A stretch of 64,000 nt of DNA from assembly GCF_900155595.1 (NCBI RefSeq), contig NZ_FTPB01000004.1:930001-994000 (forward strand). The letters are read 5' to 3'. Shown in pieces: positions 1-9,915 of this stretch. The stretch comes from Actinomyces mediterranea. Its GTDB lineage: Bacteria; Actinomycetota; Actinomycetes; Actinomycetales; Actinomycetaceae. The translations under genes and the position numbers were made by a program. The notes below the pieces were generated by a model. That model searched no databases and was not told the origin of the DNA. It worked only from the letters and a program-made list of their open reading frames with translations. Numbering within the stretch: position 1 is the first letter of the stretch; the number at the start of each line of letters is the position of its first letter.

Positions 1-2
1 CC

Positions 3-221
3 CGTTTCGTTCAGACGATGGGAGTGTGGATGCCCGCGGGGATCCTCTTCGTCCTCGCCATCGTCTCCGTCCGGTCCAGCCTCGTCTCCATTCCGGGCAA
101 GGCCTGGGCGACGATTGCGGCGAGCGCCATCACGGTGGCGGCGCACCTGCTGGGCGGGCGTCGCATGATGGTGAGCATCGCAGCGGGGACCCTGTCCTAC
201 GTGCTTTTCATCAACATCTAA
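3..221 (+). CDS. azlD: AzlD-family branched-chain amino acid export subunit (C-terminal part)
   Basis: Only the last 72 codons are in the window; the reading frame is already open at base 3 and ends with TAA at 219-221. The fragment is strongly hydrophobic with two membrane segments and ends in a short tail, which fits the C-terminal half of AzlD, the small partner of the AzlC permease that exports branched-chain amino acids and analogues. The segment 'RFVQTMGVWMPAG' followed by a hydrophobic helix, and the closing 'GGRRMMVSIAAGTLSYVLF' stretch, match the family pattern as I know it. The azlC gene would be expected just upstream, outside the window. Some other small membrane protein cannot be excluded. 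Confidence 0.65.
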   Translation, partial: RFVQTMGVWMPAGILFVLAIVSVRSSLVSIPGKAWATIAASAITVAAHLLGGRRMMVSIAAGTLSYVLFINI

Positions 222-233
222 ACAGACCTGTTC

Positions 234-293
234 TTGTCGATCATGATCGACAAACATGTCACAGTCATCGACTTTGTCGACTATGATCGACAG
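234..293. promoter_or_regulatory. Two operator-like palindromes, centres 40 bp apart, upstream of the DUF4143 ATPase
   Basis: TTGTCGATCATGATCGACAA at 234-253 is a perfect 20-bp palindrome. A second, near-perfect copy at 274-293 keeps the outer TTGTCGA/TCGACA arms but has CTATGA in the centre. The two centres lie exactly 40 bp apart on the DNA. The second copy contains TATGAT (282-287), a good -10 hexamer, with GTCACA (258-263) at an 18-bp spacing as a possible -35. A protein bound to the palindromes would therefore cover the core promoter. That this is an autoregulatory operator is inference; the palindromes themselves are seen directly. Confidence 0.6.
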
Positions 294-322
294 AGCGCGA
301 GTACATCTGAATGGAGGCATCC

Positions 323-1534
323 ATGGACAGACTCATCGATCGCCCGCGGTACCTCTCACGGATCCGCCCTTTCGTCGGCATCCCCGTCATCAAGATCCTC
401 ACAGGGGTGCGGCGAAGCGGAAAATCGACACTGCTGCAGATGCTCTCGGCGGAGATCTCCCAGTCGCATCCCGACGCGGTTGTCGTTCATCTCAACCTCG
501 AGTCAGAAGCGGGCTTGTCGATTCGCACTCCGCAGAACCTGCTCGATGCTCTCCGTCACTGCGGCGCAGACTCCCACTCCCGGTCCTACATCTTCCTCGA
601 TGAAGTCCAGCGGCTCGAATCCTGGGAGGATGCGATCAACGCGATCCGAGTCGATTGGGACTGCGACCTCTATCTGACTGGATCGAACTCAACAATGCTG
701 TCGAGTGAACTCGCGACTAATCTCGCCGGCCGCTACACAGAGTTCTCGATCCGCCCATTGGCGTTCGCAGAGTTCGCGGAACTCTATCCGAATGAGGCGG
801 ACCGGCACGCGCTATTCGAGGACTATGTCAGCGTCGGCGGATTCCCCCTCCTCAAGTACTTCAATCGTTCACTCGCCCCTTCCCTGCAGTATCTCCAAAG
901 CGTTGTCGACACCGTCGTCGTGCGCGATGTCATCGAACATCGGAACATCCGCGACGTTGATCTCTTCCAGCGGATACTCCGATACTGCGTCGGCAATATC
1001 GGACGAACCTTCTCGGCACATTCCATCGTCCGATACCTCAAGAGCGAAGGGCGCACTGTCAGCGTCGACACGGTCCTCTCATACCTCGACTACTGCACCC
1101 AGGCCTTCCTCATCGAGAGGGTCCCCCGCTTCGACATTACGGGCAAGACGGTACTGCGCGCCGACGAGAAGTACTACGCCGTCGACCACGGCATCCGGTC
1201 GGCGATGGGATTCGACAACCGTACTGATATCGAACTCGTGCTTGAGAACATCGTCTACTCGGACCTGCGATCGCGCGGCTACGACGTTCACGTCGGATGT
1301 CGGGGCAATAAGGAAGTTGATTTCGTCGCTGTGAATGGTTCGAGCCGCCTCTACATCCAGGTGTCCTACCTCATTGCCCCGGAGCAGACTCGCGACAGGG
1401 AGTTCGGGGCGCTGGAAGCGATCGCGGACAACTACCCGAAACTCGTGCTCAGCATGGATCCCATGACGCAATCGCGCAACGGCATCGAACATCTCAATAT
1501 CGTCGACTTCCTCCTCGACGAGGGCGCCGCCTGA
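323..1534 (+). CDS. AAA-type ATP-binding protein with DUF4143 domain
   Basis: This 403-residue protein has a Walker A motif (GVRRSGKST, about residues 25-33) and a Walker B segment (YIFLDEVQRL, about 90-100). Its C-terminal domain ends with KEVDFVAV, the restriction-endonuclease-like signature typical of DUF4143 proteins. The family belongs to the archaeal-type AAA ATPase clan; its cellular role is not established. I chose ATG 323 because GGAGG at 313-317 sits 5 nt before it; an ATG at 311 lies upstream of that site and would add four residues. Two operator-like palindromes precede the gene. A second member of the same family lies at 35086-36342, so the window holds two paralogues with unrelated upstream repeats. 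Confidence 0.85.
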   Translation: MDRLIDRPRYLSRIRPFVGIPVIKILTGVRRSGKSTLLQMLSAEISQSHPDAVVVHLNLESEAGLSIRTPQNLLDALRHCGADSHSRSYIFLDEVQRLESWEDAINAIRVDWDCDLYLTGSNSTMLSSELATNLAGRYTEFSIRPLAFAEFAELYPNEADRHALFEDYVSVGGFPLLKYFNRSLAPSLQYLQSVVDTVVVRDVIEHRNIRDVDLFQRILRYCVGNIGRTFSAHSIVRYLKSEGRTVSVDTVLSYLDYCTQAFLIERVPRFDITGKTVLRADEKYYAVDHGIRSAMGFDNRTDIELVLENIVYSDLRSRGYDVHVGCRGNKEVDFVAVNGSSRLYIQVSYLIAPEQTRDREFGALEAIADNYPKLVLSMDPMTQSRNGIEHLNIVDFLLDEGAA

Positions 1535-1551
1535 GCCGATGCGCGTCGCGA

Positions 1552-1564
1552 TAGGCTGAGTACC
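1552..1564 (+). promoter_or_regulatory. Leaderless-type -10 box of the hydrolase gene
   Basis: TAGGCT (1552-1557) lies 7 nt before ATG 1565 and there is no Shine-Dalgarno sequence. The spacing would put transcription start at or next to the A of the start codon, the usual layout of leaderless mRNAs in actinobacteria. Confidence 0.5.
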
Positions 1565-2902
1565 ATGCGCACCGCCTCGTACATCCAGCACTCCTGCACC
1601 ATCACCGAGCACCGCTTCGAGGTGCCCCTCGACCACCGCACCTCCTCACCGGGGGCGCCGACGATCGAGATCTTCGCCCGCGAGGTCGTGCGCCCCGGAG
1701 GAGAGAGCCTCCCCTACCTCGTCTACCTGCAGGGCGGTCCCGGATACGGGGCGCCCAGAGTCCAAGACTTCCGCGAATCCTGGCTCGGACGGCTCCTTGA
1801 AGACCACCGTCTCGTCCTCCTCGACCAGCGCGGCACCGGCCAATCCGGACGCCTGGACGCGCGCTCCCTCATCGAGGAGTCACGATTCCGCTCTGCCGAC
1901 GGCGCCCTCGACGCCCAGCGCCTCGCCGACTACCTCATGTTCTTCCGCCAAGATCAGATCGTCTTCGACGCCGAATTCGTGCGCCGCGAGCTCGCGGGCG
2001 ACGAACCGTGGTCGACGCTCGGGCAGAGCTTCGGCGGCTTCATCACGACCTCCTACCTGTCTCTCGCCCCCGAAGGACTGAAGAAATCCCTCATCACGGG
2101 TGGACTGCCCGGCCTCGTCCATGTCGACGACATCTACCGGCGCACCTATGCGGCCACAGCCGCCCGCAACCGCGCCTACTTCTCCCGTTACACGGGCGAC
2201 GAGCAGACGGTGCGCGAGGTCGCGGCGCACCTGGCGGACACGGAGGAGACGCTTCCGACGGGCGAGAGGCTCTCCCCCGCCCGCTTCCGCATGATCGGCA
2301 TGGGCCTGGGCACGACCACGAGGACGGATCTGCTCCACTACCTCCTCGAAGGGCCGTGGGTGAGCGTCAATGGGAGCCGTCGTCTGTCCTCACAATTTCT
2401 GGAGGCGGTCGGCGCTGAGATCGGAGTCGCTCCGATGTATGCGGTCCTCCAAGAGGCGATCTACGCCGGTGCGACCCCGGGGCTCGCGGGCACGGCGACC
2501 GCGTGGTGTGCGGATCGCCTCGCCGAGGAGGTCCCCGGGTTCGCGAAGGACGCCGACCCCCTTGACTCCTCCCAGCCCTACTATCTGACGGGCGAGCACA
2601 TGATGCGCCGGATCTTCGACGAGGACCCCGCCCTCGTCCCCTTCGCCGGGGTCTGCGACATCCTCGCCGCCCGCACCGACTGGCCCACCGTGTATCTTCC
2701 CGAGGTTCTCGCGCATAACAGCGTGCCCGTCGCAGCATCCGTGTACTACGACGACATGTTCGTCCCGCGCGACCTGTCCGTGGAGACAGCTGAAGCGATC
2801 CGGGGCGCGCGCACGTGGGTGACGAACGAGTATCAGCACGACGGACTGCGCGCCTCGGGTACTGCGGTCGTGTCTCACCTGCTCGGCCTCGTCGCCGACT
2901 GA
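1565..2902 (+). CDS. Alpha/beta hydrolase, S33 proline iminopeptidase-like
   Basis: This 445-residue cytosolic enzyme has the oxyanion-hole motif YLQGGPGYGAPR (about residues 54-65) typical of peptidase family S33. LVLLDQRGTGQSG follows, and the nucleophile elbow LGQSFGG (about 157-163) carries the presumed catalytic serine. A candidate catalytic histidine lies in EYQHDGLRASG near the C-terminus. S33 enzymes remove N-terminal proline or other residues from short peptides; related hydrolases with other substrates exist, so specificity is inferred. No signal peptide is visible. The gene stands alone, 30 nt after the DUF4143 ATPase, and appears to have its own leaderless promoter. The length is typical for the longer actinobacterial members of the family. 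Confidence 0.85.
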   Translation: MRTASYIQHSCTITEHRFEVPLDHRTSSPGAPTIEIFAREVVRPGGESLPYLVYLQGGPGYGAPRVQDFRESWLGRLLEDHRLVLLDQRGTGQSGRLDARSLIEESRFRSADGALDAQRLADYLMFFRQDQIVFDAEFVRRELAGDEPWSTLGQSFGGFITTSYLSLAPEGLKKSLITGGLPGLVHVDDIYRRTYAATAARNRAYFSRYTGDEQTVREVAAHLADTEETLPTGERLSPARFRMIGMGLGTTTRTDLLHYLLEGPWVSVNGSRRLSSQFLEAVGAEIGVAPMYAVLQEAIYAGATPGLAGTATAWCADRLAEEVPGFAKDADPLDSSQPYYLTGEHMMRRIFDEDPALVPFAGVCDILAARTDWPTVYLPEVLAHNSVPVAASVYYDDMFVPRDLSVETAEAIRGARTWVTNEYQHDGLRASGTAVVSHLLGLVAD

Positions 2903-4333
<1,431 letters not shown>

Positions 4334-4379
4334 ACCTCCCCTTTCCCTACGGTGCGGCCTTGGTAACCGTGAGGGATAT

Positions 4380-4834
4380 CAGGTCCGGTGCTGGTGCGGA
4401 GTCGTTGCCCAGAGTAATCGTGTGAATTCTGCGAGTCAGGGGGATCGAGATGGTCCGGATGGCTCGTTGCGACCAGCTTCCCGTCTAGATAGAGCCGCAT
4501 CTTCCCTGGAGCCATTCAAAACCGTAGGTGTGCCCATTGGGCGCTGAGATCGCTTCCGTAGTTCCACTACGCCTCAGGATCTCGAAAATATCGACCTCGC
4601 CGGATTGACGCGCCTGCGTATTGGCATTCTCGGGCTGATCCTGATCAATCCATAGTTTCAGGCTCCCCTCAGACACCCGGTACCGAGCCTGCGTCCCCTC
4701 CGATGTCGACTAGTGCGGCAGGTAGTCACTCGTGAAGAGTTGATGTCGTCGCCGTTGAACTCTTCCGATGCCGCGAGAACATAGCCGCTGCGTTCGGAAG
4801 AGCCGGGATCGATGAGCCCCGTGGAAGCATCCAT
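4380..4834 (-). pseudogene. Ruined GH16-like glycoside hydrolase gene
   Basis: Reading the minus strand from ATG 4834 gives YVLAASEEFNGDDINSSR. A frameshift then moves the homology to YLPH, a TAG stop where tryptophan is expected, and STSEGTQARYRVSEG. The frame continues as SLKLWIDQDQPEN and GEVDIFEILRR to HTYGFEWLQG, after which a further shift leads to MRLYLDGKLVATS. In order, these pieces resemble the EFxGxxLD, E-[IV]-D-[IF]-xE and HTYGFEW/YLDG segments of GH16 and related concanavalin-type glycosidases. The start lies 4 nt after the GH36 stop codon, so this was the last gene of the sugar operon. At least two frameshifts and one nonsense codon show it is no longer functional. The 3' limit is approximate. 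Confidence 0.6.
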
Positions 4835-4837
4835 CAG

Positions 4838-6451
4838 TCACTTGACGAGGAGACGGTCCGAGATTCGTCCACGCGGATCGATCCACGGCTCGAAATCAAT
4901 CCGCATCCCGTTAATGGTGAACACGTAGCGAGAGTCCTGGATGACCGTGGGCCGTCGCGCGCGGGTGCCCATTTCTGCGCAGGTCTGTCGCACCGATGCC
5001 CGCTCCTCATCGGTGAGCCACGCATCGGGGTCGGAGCATGAGAAATCGTCGCAGACGATCGACAGGTACCGCGTCATGGCGTTGGCCTGCGGGGATAGGA
5101 GCGAACCCCGAGTGCGCGCATACGCGACATCCGGGTCGATGCCCACCAGGGATTTCAACCAGGTTCTCGCCAGAGAATTGCGCAGCGCGTTACGCATCGC
5201 GGGGCCGCTCGGATCACGATGCCTGTCGGTGTTATCCCAGTAGGGGGCGGTATCCGGACCGACACGGATCGAGTCGACGAGCCCGAGAGAGGGCGCGACG
5301 ACGGCGCCGGAGGCGAGGATGAACGCGTCTGCGGCTGCGGATCGAATGAGTTGGAGGGCCGTGCGATAGGCCACTTCGCGCGGAATATCCAGGTGGCGCA
5401 CTCCCTCGATCGCCCCGGCATTGAGGAAGTCGAGCTTGAGATGCGCGTACCCCCACCCGTTGACCCGGGTGATCGTGTCCATCAGCCACCGGCGGGCACC
5501 GGGGTGTGTGACATCAAGGGAGAAATAATGCTGCCCCCAGTTGTGGCCCGCAACCGCGAGGCGTCCGTCCCGCGTATGCACGAAATATTCGGGATGTTCG
5601 GAGACGATAGGGGTACCACGAGTGGCGATCAGCGGCGCGATCCACAGCCCCGGTGTCATTCCCGCACCTCGGATGCTCGTCGCGAGTGATGCCATTCCTG
5701 CGGGGAAGTCGCCGTTCGGTTCCCACCATCCCACCGCTTTTTCCCAGCCATCATCGATTTGAATGACGTCGTAGCCGTTGCGGGCTGCGGGCTGCGGGCT
5801 GCGGGCTGCGGGCTGCGGGCTGCGGGCTGCGGGCATGATCTCATCTTCGATGGTGCGTTGGGTGATCTCTTCGAACCACGAGTACCACGATGACCACACG
5901 GCACTCGACGGATGGGGCTGATGGAACGCGTCGTCTGCCGTTGATCCCGCAAGGGCCTCAGCATACGCGTCCCAGCATTCGCGCTCGGGGCCGATCATCA
6001 AGAACCATCCGCTCACCCGGCCTGATTCCCCACAGTCGCGCGTATCGGCGTGGTCGGTGGACTCCTGGTCGAGCGGCGTTCCACGGATCTGGCCGGGCAG
6101 GAACGTGAGGAGTCCCGAATAATGTCCGAGTGATCCGATCAGGAGGCTCACGTCCTCACTCACACTCAGACAGGTCACCATATACGATCGGTGGAGTTCC
6201 TCGGAGTCGGTGACGGCGTCTTCGGCCGTCAGCGTTCGTTCCGGGTTGTTCCATACGCGCCACGGATCACGGTTGAGACGCCACCATGCGGTCGGGGACC
6301 ATGACGTCCACCCGTGTCGGTAGTACTCCGTGTCAGCGGGCAGATCGTGTGCCACTGAGATCGTTGAGGATCCGCTCGTTACCGTGCGGCTCGTTGTCCC
6401 GTCGTGGAGAATCGCCCACTCCCCGTCATTACAGACAATGCGTATATCCAT
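4838..6451 (-). CDS. GH36 alpha-galactosidase-like enzyme with internal 7-bp repeat
   Basis: This is a 537-residue cytosolic glycosidase of the GH36/melibiase type, expected to hydrolyse alpha-galactosides taken up by the adjacent ABC transporter. Family motifs appear in order: SSWYSWFEEIT, YDVIQIDDGWE (about residue 230), GLWIAPL, KLDFLNAG (about 338, with the presumed nucleophile Asp) and a C-terminal acid/base segment SIRVGPDTAPYW (about 398). ATG 6451 was chosen because AAGGG precedes it by about 5 nt and the protein resembles other family members from there; an upstream ATG at 6523 is in frame. Between the EDEI helix and GYDVIQ, 14 extra residues (SPQPAAR twice) arise from a heptanucleotide tract. 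Gain or loss of one unit would shift the frame. Substrate is inferred from family and operon. Confidence 0.85.
   Translation of the reverse strand: MDIRIVCNDGEWAILHDGTTSRTVTSGSSTISVAHDLPADTEYYRHGWTSWSPTAWWRLNRDPWRVWNNPERTLTAEDAVTDSEELHRSYMVTCLSVSEDVSLLIGSLGHYSGLLTFLPGQIRGTPLDQESTDHADTRDCGESGRVSGWFLMIGPERECWDAYAEALAGSTADDAFHQPHPSSAVWSSWYSWFEEITQRTIEDEIMPAARSPQPAARSPQPAARNGYDVIQIDDGWEKAVGWWEPNGDFPAGMASLATSIRGAGMTPGLWIAPLIATRGTPIVSEHPEYFVHTRDGRLAVAGHNWGQHYFSLDVTHPGARRWLMDTITRVNGWGYAHLKLDFLNAGAIEGVRHLDIPREVAYRTALQLIRSAAADAFILASGAVVAPSLGLVDSIRVGPDTAPYWDNTDRHRDPSGPAMRNALRNSLARTWLKSLVGIDPDVAYARTRGSLLSPQANAMTRYLSIVCDDFSCSDPDAWLTDEERASVRQTCAEMGTRARRPTVIQDSRYVFTINGMRIDFEPWIDPRGRISDRLLVK
5779..5834. repeat. 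Eight perfect copies of TGCGGGC inside the GH36 gene
   Basis: The tract is 56 bp of uninterrupted 7-bp units. Seven is not a multiple of three, so adding or losing one or two units changes the reading frame, while changes of three units (21 bp) add or remove the seven residues PAARSPQ. In its present state the frame is open. The position is between the TIM-barrel strand preceding QIDDGWE and the upstream helix. Confidence 0.97.
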
Positions 6452-6568
6452 GCTGCCCTTACGTGAACTTGGCGCGGCGCCATTCATTGACCCCGGGGGT
6501 CCGGGCCGGTTGGGCGCTGTCATCCGTCACGCCCAGTCGCCCCGATTCCGCTGCGGATCGGCCCTGGT

Positions 6569-7931
6569 CTACTTGCTTGACAGGATCGAGTTGATCTTGT
6601 CGTTCAGGGGCGGAAGCACCTGTGAGGGCGCTGCTGTTCCGCGCTCGATCTGCTCAATGACCAGGTCGGCCTCCGTGTTGATCTCATCGGCCTTGAACGT
6701 GATCGGGTAGTAGGCCAAGGAGTCCGGCTGCTGCGCAATGTCCCAGTAGGCAGACACGTCGACTCCCTTGGCCTTGTGCGCGTCTGCGGCTGCCTGCGAC
6801 TGCGCTTTGATCGAGGGGAAGACCACGGCTTCCTTCGCGACAATGGACTGGCACTTGTCGGAGGTGAGGAACTTGACCCACTTCCAGGACTCTTCGGGGT
6901 GCTTCGTATCCTTTGAGATCGAAGGGGCGATTCCGTTGATGATCGTCTTACGGCCCGCGGGACCGGCGGGCAGGGGGGGCGAATCCGAACTTCTGGGCGG
7001 TGGAGGAGGCCCACGTGTTGATGCGCCATGAGCCGTCAGGGACCAGGGCCGCCTTGTTCTGCTCCATCATCGGTTGCAGACCCAGGTTCCCAGCCTGTTC
7101 GACGGGGGTGACGTATCCGGCTTGGATCTGCTTTTGCCACCAGGTGAGGGCCTCGGCGAGCTTGGGATCGTCCAGTTGGTATTTGGTTCCGAAGGGGTTT
7201 TCGTCGAGGTAGTTGAATCCGTTGGACAGGGCGAGCCACGACCAGGGTCCCTGTCCGACGACGCCCCCGCCGCTTTCGAGGCCCCATCCGTAGGTTTCGA
7301 CATTATTCTTGTCGAAGCCCTCCTCATCGCCCCGCACGCCATTCTTATCGATGGTCAGGTGCGCGATCAGTTTGCCGAAAGAGCCGCCGTCCTGCGGGTT
7401 CCAGTCGAGGTTTTTCAGGGAGGCGGGGTCAACGCCGCCGTCTTGGATGTCTTTGACGTTGTACACCAGACCGATCGTGTCCCAATCCTGCGGGATTCCG
7501 TAGCGTTTGCCGTCGTGTTCCCACAGGGACGCGAGGTTTCCCGTGTATTGGCTGAAGTCCACCGGATCGTTCGCGAGGTGGGGATTGAGGTCCGCCAGGA
7601 CCCCCTTGCTGGCGAGTTCCGGATAGTGTGCGACGTGATTGGTGAATACGTCGGGCGCCGTCCCGCCGTTGAAGGCGAGGGATAGGTTCTGCCAGTAGTC
7701 GTCCCATCCGGACTGCTCGATCTTGACGTCAATCCCCGTCTCTTCTTTGAATTGTGCCGCGCATTTCTCGTAGACGGGCTTCTGGTTGGGATCCCAGAGG
7801 GCGTAGGTGATCGTCGTCCCTCCCGCTGATGGCTGGCTTCCCTCGGTGAGTTCGCTGGGGGTGCAGGCGGCGAGCGACAGTATCATCACCGCACTGGTGA
7901 GCACGACCGTGCTCTTGAACGGGGTTTTCAT
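6569..7931 (-). pseudogene. Sugar ABC transporter substrate-binding lipoprotein, frameshifted
   Basis: The 5' part starts at ATG 7931 with a lipoprotein signal peptide and lipobox LSLAAC. It continues as an extracellular solute-binding protein of the carbohydrate type (ITYALWDPNQKP, AFNGGTAPDVFTNH, YGIPQDWDT, QNKAALVPDGSW). The frame ends early at about 6948 after GFAPPARRSRGP. Removing one C from a run of seven (G7 on the plus strand, 6973-6979) restores GFAPLPAGPAGRKTIINGI. The protein then continues through SWKWVKFLTSDKCQSIVAKE to the natural end at 6569, about 450 residues in total. It lies between a permease and the GH36 gene in the sugar operon. The shift could be a true mutation, a slippage-prone switch or a homopolymer sequencing error. 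Confidence 0.85.
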
Positions 7932-7977
7932 TGTGTTCTCTCTCCTTCGAGTAGAATTGTTCGCAGGATGGGGACTT

Positions 7978-8880
7978 CTATTTCGCCGATGTGAGCCCGA
8001 TCGAACTCACGAGCTTACGGCCGAAGACCAGCAGCAGGAGCAGCATGGGGAGTGTCTGGAGTGCCGCGGCGGCTATCAGGCCTGCCCAGTCGGGCCGTGT
8101 CGAGGGTGACGCCTGCTGGAAGACGGCCAATGCCACGTTCAGCAGGCGCACTGCGTGTTCCTTGCCGATGAGCTGGGGCCAGAGGTATTCATTCCAGGCG
8201 AATACGGCCTGAATGATTCCGACTGTTGTGATCGGGGTCGCGCTCATGGGGACGATAATGCGCGCGAATGTGCGCCAATACCCCGCGCCGTCGATTTTTG
8301 CTGCTTCCTCAACCTCTTTGGGGATCGACAAGAAGAATTGTCGCAGGAAGAAGATGGCGAAGGGGCTGACGAAGAAGTAGGGGGCGAGGAGGCCAGGGAA
8401 AGTGTTGAGGAGATTGGCGTTCTTGATCAGAACGAAGTTCGGCAAAACGATGAAGATGGGCGGAATCATCATTCCGGTCAGGAGGATCGTGAAGATGATG
8501 TCTCTGCCCGGGAACCTCAGGCGCGCGAAAGCGTAGGCCGCCATTGTCGACGTGACCAGCTGGCCGAGTACGAGCAGTGACGTGAAGACCAGCGTGTTGC
8601 GCAGGTAGAGCCAGAAGTACATCTTGGCCCCTGCTCCGCCTGCGGCCAAGTCTTCTTCGGGTGACACGAGTCCCAGGACCCGCTTGAAGTTGATGAACGA
8701 GGCGTTGCGCGGAATGAGCGAGTAGTCGCCGTCGAAGATGTCGGCATTGGGCGTGAAGGCCGTCCTCAAGGCCCACACGAACGGCAAGAGTGTGACGATC
8801 AATAGGAGGATCAGCGCCATCCATCCCACGATCCTTCCCGGCCGGATCCGCCAGCGCTTCTTCTGTGTCAGGGTAGCCAT
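7978..8880 (-). CDS. Carbohydrate ABC transporter permease (MalG-type)
   Basis: This 300-residue inner-membrane protein starts at ATG 8880 (MATLTQKKRW). It has about six membrane segments and the EAA-loop typical of binding-protein-dependent sugar permeases: EVEEAAKIDGAGYWRTFARIIVPM at about residues 190-213 contains EAAxxDG and, further on, I-x-x-P. A periplasmic-side loop with AGGAGAKMYFW lies between the first two helices. It would form the transmembrane pair with the upstream, now interrupted MalF-type permease (gap 2 nt) and work with the binding lipoprotein downstream. No ATPase gene is present in the locus, which is common because such systems share an MsmK-like ATPase encoded elsewhere. 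This gene itself shows no lesion. Confidence 0.9.
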   Translation of the reverse strand: MATLTQKKRWRIRPGRIVGWMALILLLIVTLLPFVWALRTAFTPNADIFDGDYSLIPRNASFINFKRVLGLVSPEEDLAAGGAGAKMYFWLYLRNTLVFTSLLVLGQLVTSTMAAYAFARLRFPGRDIIFTILLTGMMIPPIFIVLPNFVLIKNANLLNTFPGLLAPYFFVSPFAIFFLRQFFLSIPKEVEEAAKIDGAGYWRTFARIIVPMSATPITTVGIIQAVFAWNEYLWPQLIGKEHAVRLLNVALAVFQQASPSTRPDWAGLIAAAALQTLPMLLLLLVFGRKLVSSIGLTSAK

Positions 8881-8882
8881 AG

Positions 8883-9761
8883 TCAGTCCAAGTCCGTTTC
8901 GGTTGCTCGCGTCATTTTCAGCTGGAGAACGGTCATCACCAGGATGATCAGGAGGAGGACGACCGCCATCGCCGCCGCGTACCCCATTTGCCCCTGCTGG
9001 AAGGCTTTCTCGTAGATGTAGAAGTAGATGACCCGGGTTTTCCCGATCGGCCCGCCCTTCGTCGCGACCGCAACGGTATCGAAGATCTGGAACGAGCCGA
9101 TCATCGAGACGACGATGACCATGACCAGGATCGGGCGGATCAGCGGCAGCGTGATCGAGCGGAATGTTCGCCATATCGACGCCCCGTCGAGCTCCGCGGC
9201 CTCGTACACCATTGCGGGGACAGTCTGCATTCCGGCGAAAATGAGGAGGGCGGTATAGCCCATGTTCCGCCACGAATTGACCAGTGCGACGGTGAAGATC
9301 GCCAGATGCGGATCGCCGTAGAACGCAATCGGTCTCGTGCCGATCATCGAGAGGAGGTGGTTGACGAGTCCGACATTCGGGTCCAGAACGAAGAGGGTGA
9401 TCACCGCGACGGTGACGTTCGGCACGAGTCAAGGCACGAGGAGCAGGGATCTGATCACCATCGACTGGCTGATGCGCTGCATGAGGACTGCGATGCCGAG
9501 TCCGGCGACCGTCTGAGTCGCGATGTTCACAATGACGTAGATCAAGGTCGTGACCAGCGCGTTCCCGAAGTGCTCATCGCTGAGGAGCGCCCGGTAGTTG
9601 TCCAGTCCGATCCACCGTGCGGGGGGCAGTAAATCCCAATCAGTGAAACTGATCTGCACCCCGCGGATCATGGGGACAAGGTAAAAGACGATGAAACCTG
9701 CACAGGCCGGGACGATGAAGAGGTACGCGACTCGTCGCTCGGTCCTGCGTTGGCGGCTCAT
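8883..9761 (-). pseudogene. Carbohydrate ABC transporter permease (MalF-type) with in-frame TGA
   Basis: One continuous frame reads from ATG 9761 (MSRQRRTERRVAYLFIVPA) to 8883, broken by a single TGA at 9429-9431. The sequence around it is RSLLLVP-stop-LVPNVTVAVITLFVLDP. MalF-type permeases normally have tryptophan here (PW-x-x-P), so a TGG to TGA change is the simplest explanation. Downstream of the stop the EAA loop (YEAAELDGASIWRTFRSITLPLI) is intact. A GTG at 9425 could allow internal restart, but that would lack the first helices. The start is uncertain: a TTG at 9839 extends the frame, but the predicted promoter lies just upstream of it and no ribosome site is visible there. Confidence 0.85.
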
Positions 9762-9850
9762 CCTTGAGGACTGTTCCACAGTTCCCTTCCCGCTCCTCGT
9801 GAGAGATGGGGCGTCATCGACCGTCTCACGCGAGCTCAACTACGCACATA

Positions 9851-9879
9851 GTTATAATATTATATTTATTAATGTGCAA
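9851..9879 (-). promoter_or_regulatory. Promoter of the sugar-uptake operon
   Basis: On the minus strand TTGCAC (9874-9879) and TATAAC (9851-9856) are separated by 17 bp, a good sigma-70-type promoter facing the permease genes. The surrounding 9850-9872 stretch is unusually AT-rich for this genome and lies between the ROK regulator and its presumed target operon. An overlapping TATAAT gives a possible second -10. Confidence 0.6.
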
Positions 9880-9915
9880 GTGATTCACCCCTCAAAGCAG
9901 ACAAGGCGGCCCGAG

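Noticed and set aside
9429-9431. The permease TGA as selenocysteine or stop-codon reassignment
   Set aside because: TGA ends many intact genes here, the residue expected by the family is Trp, no SECIS-like hairpin was noticed, and other genes of the operon are also broken.
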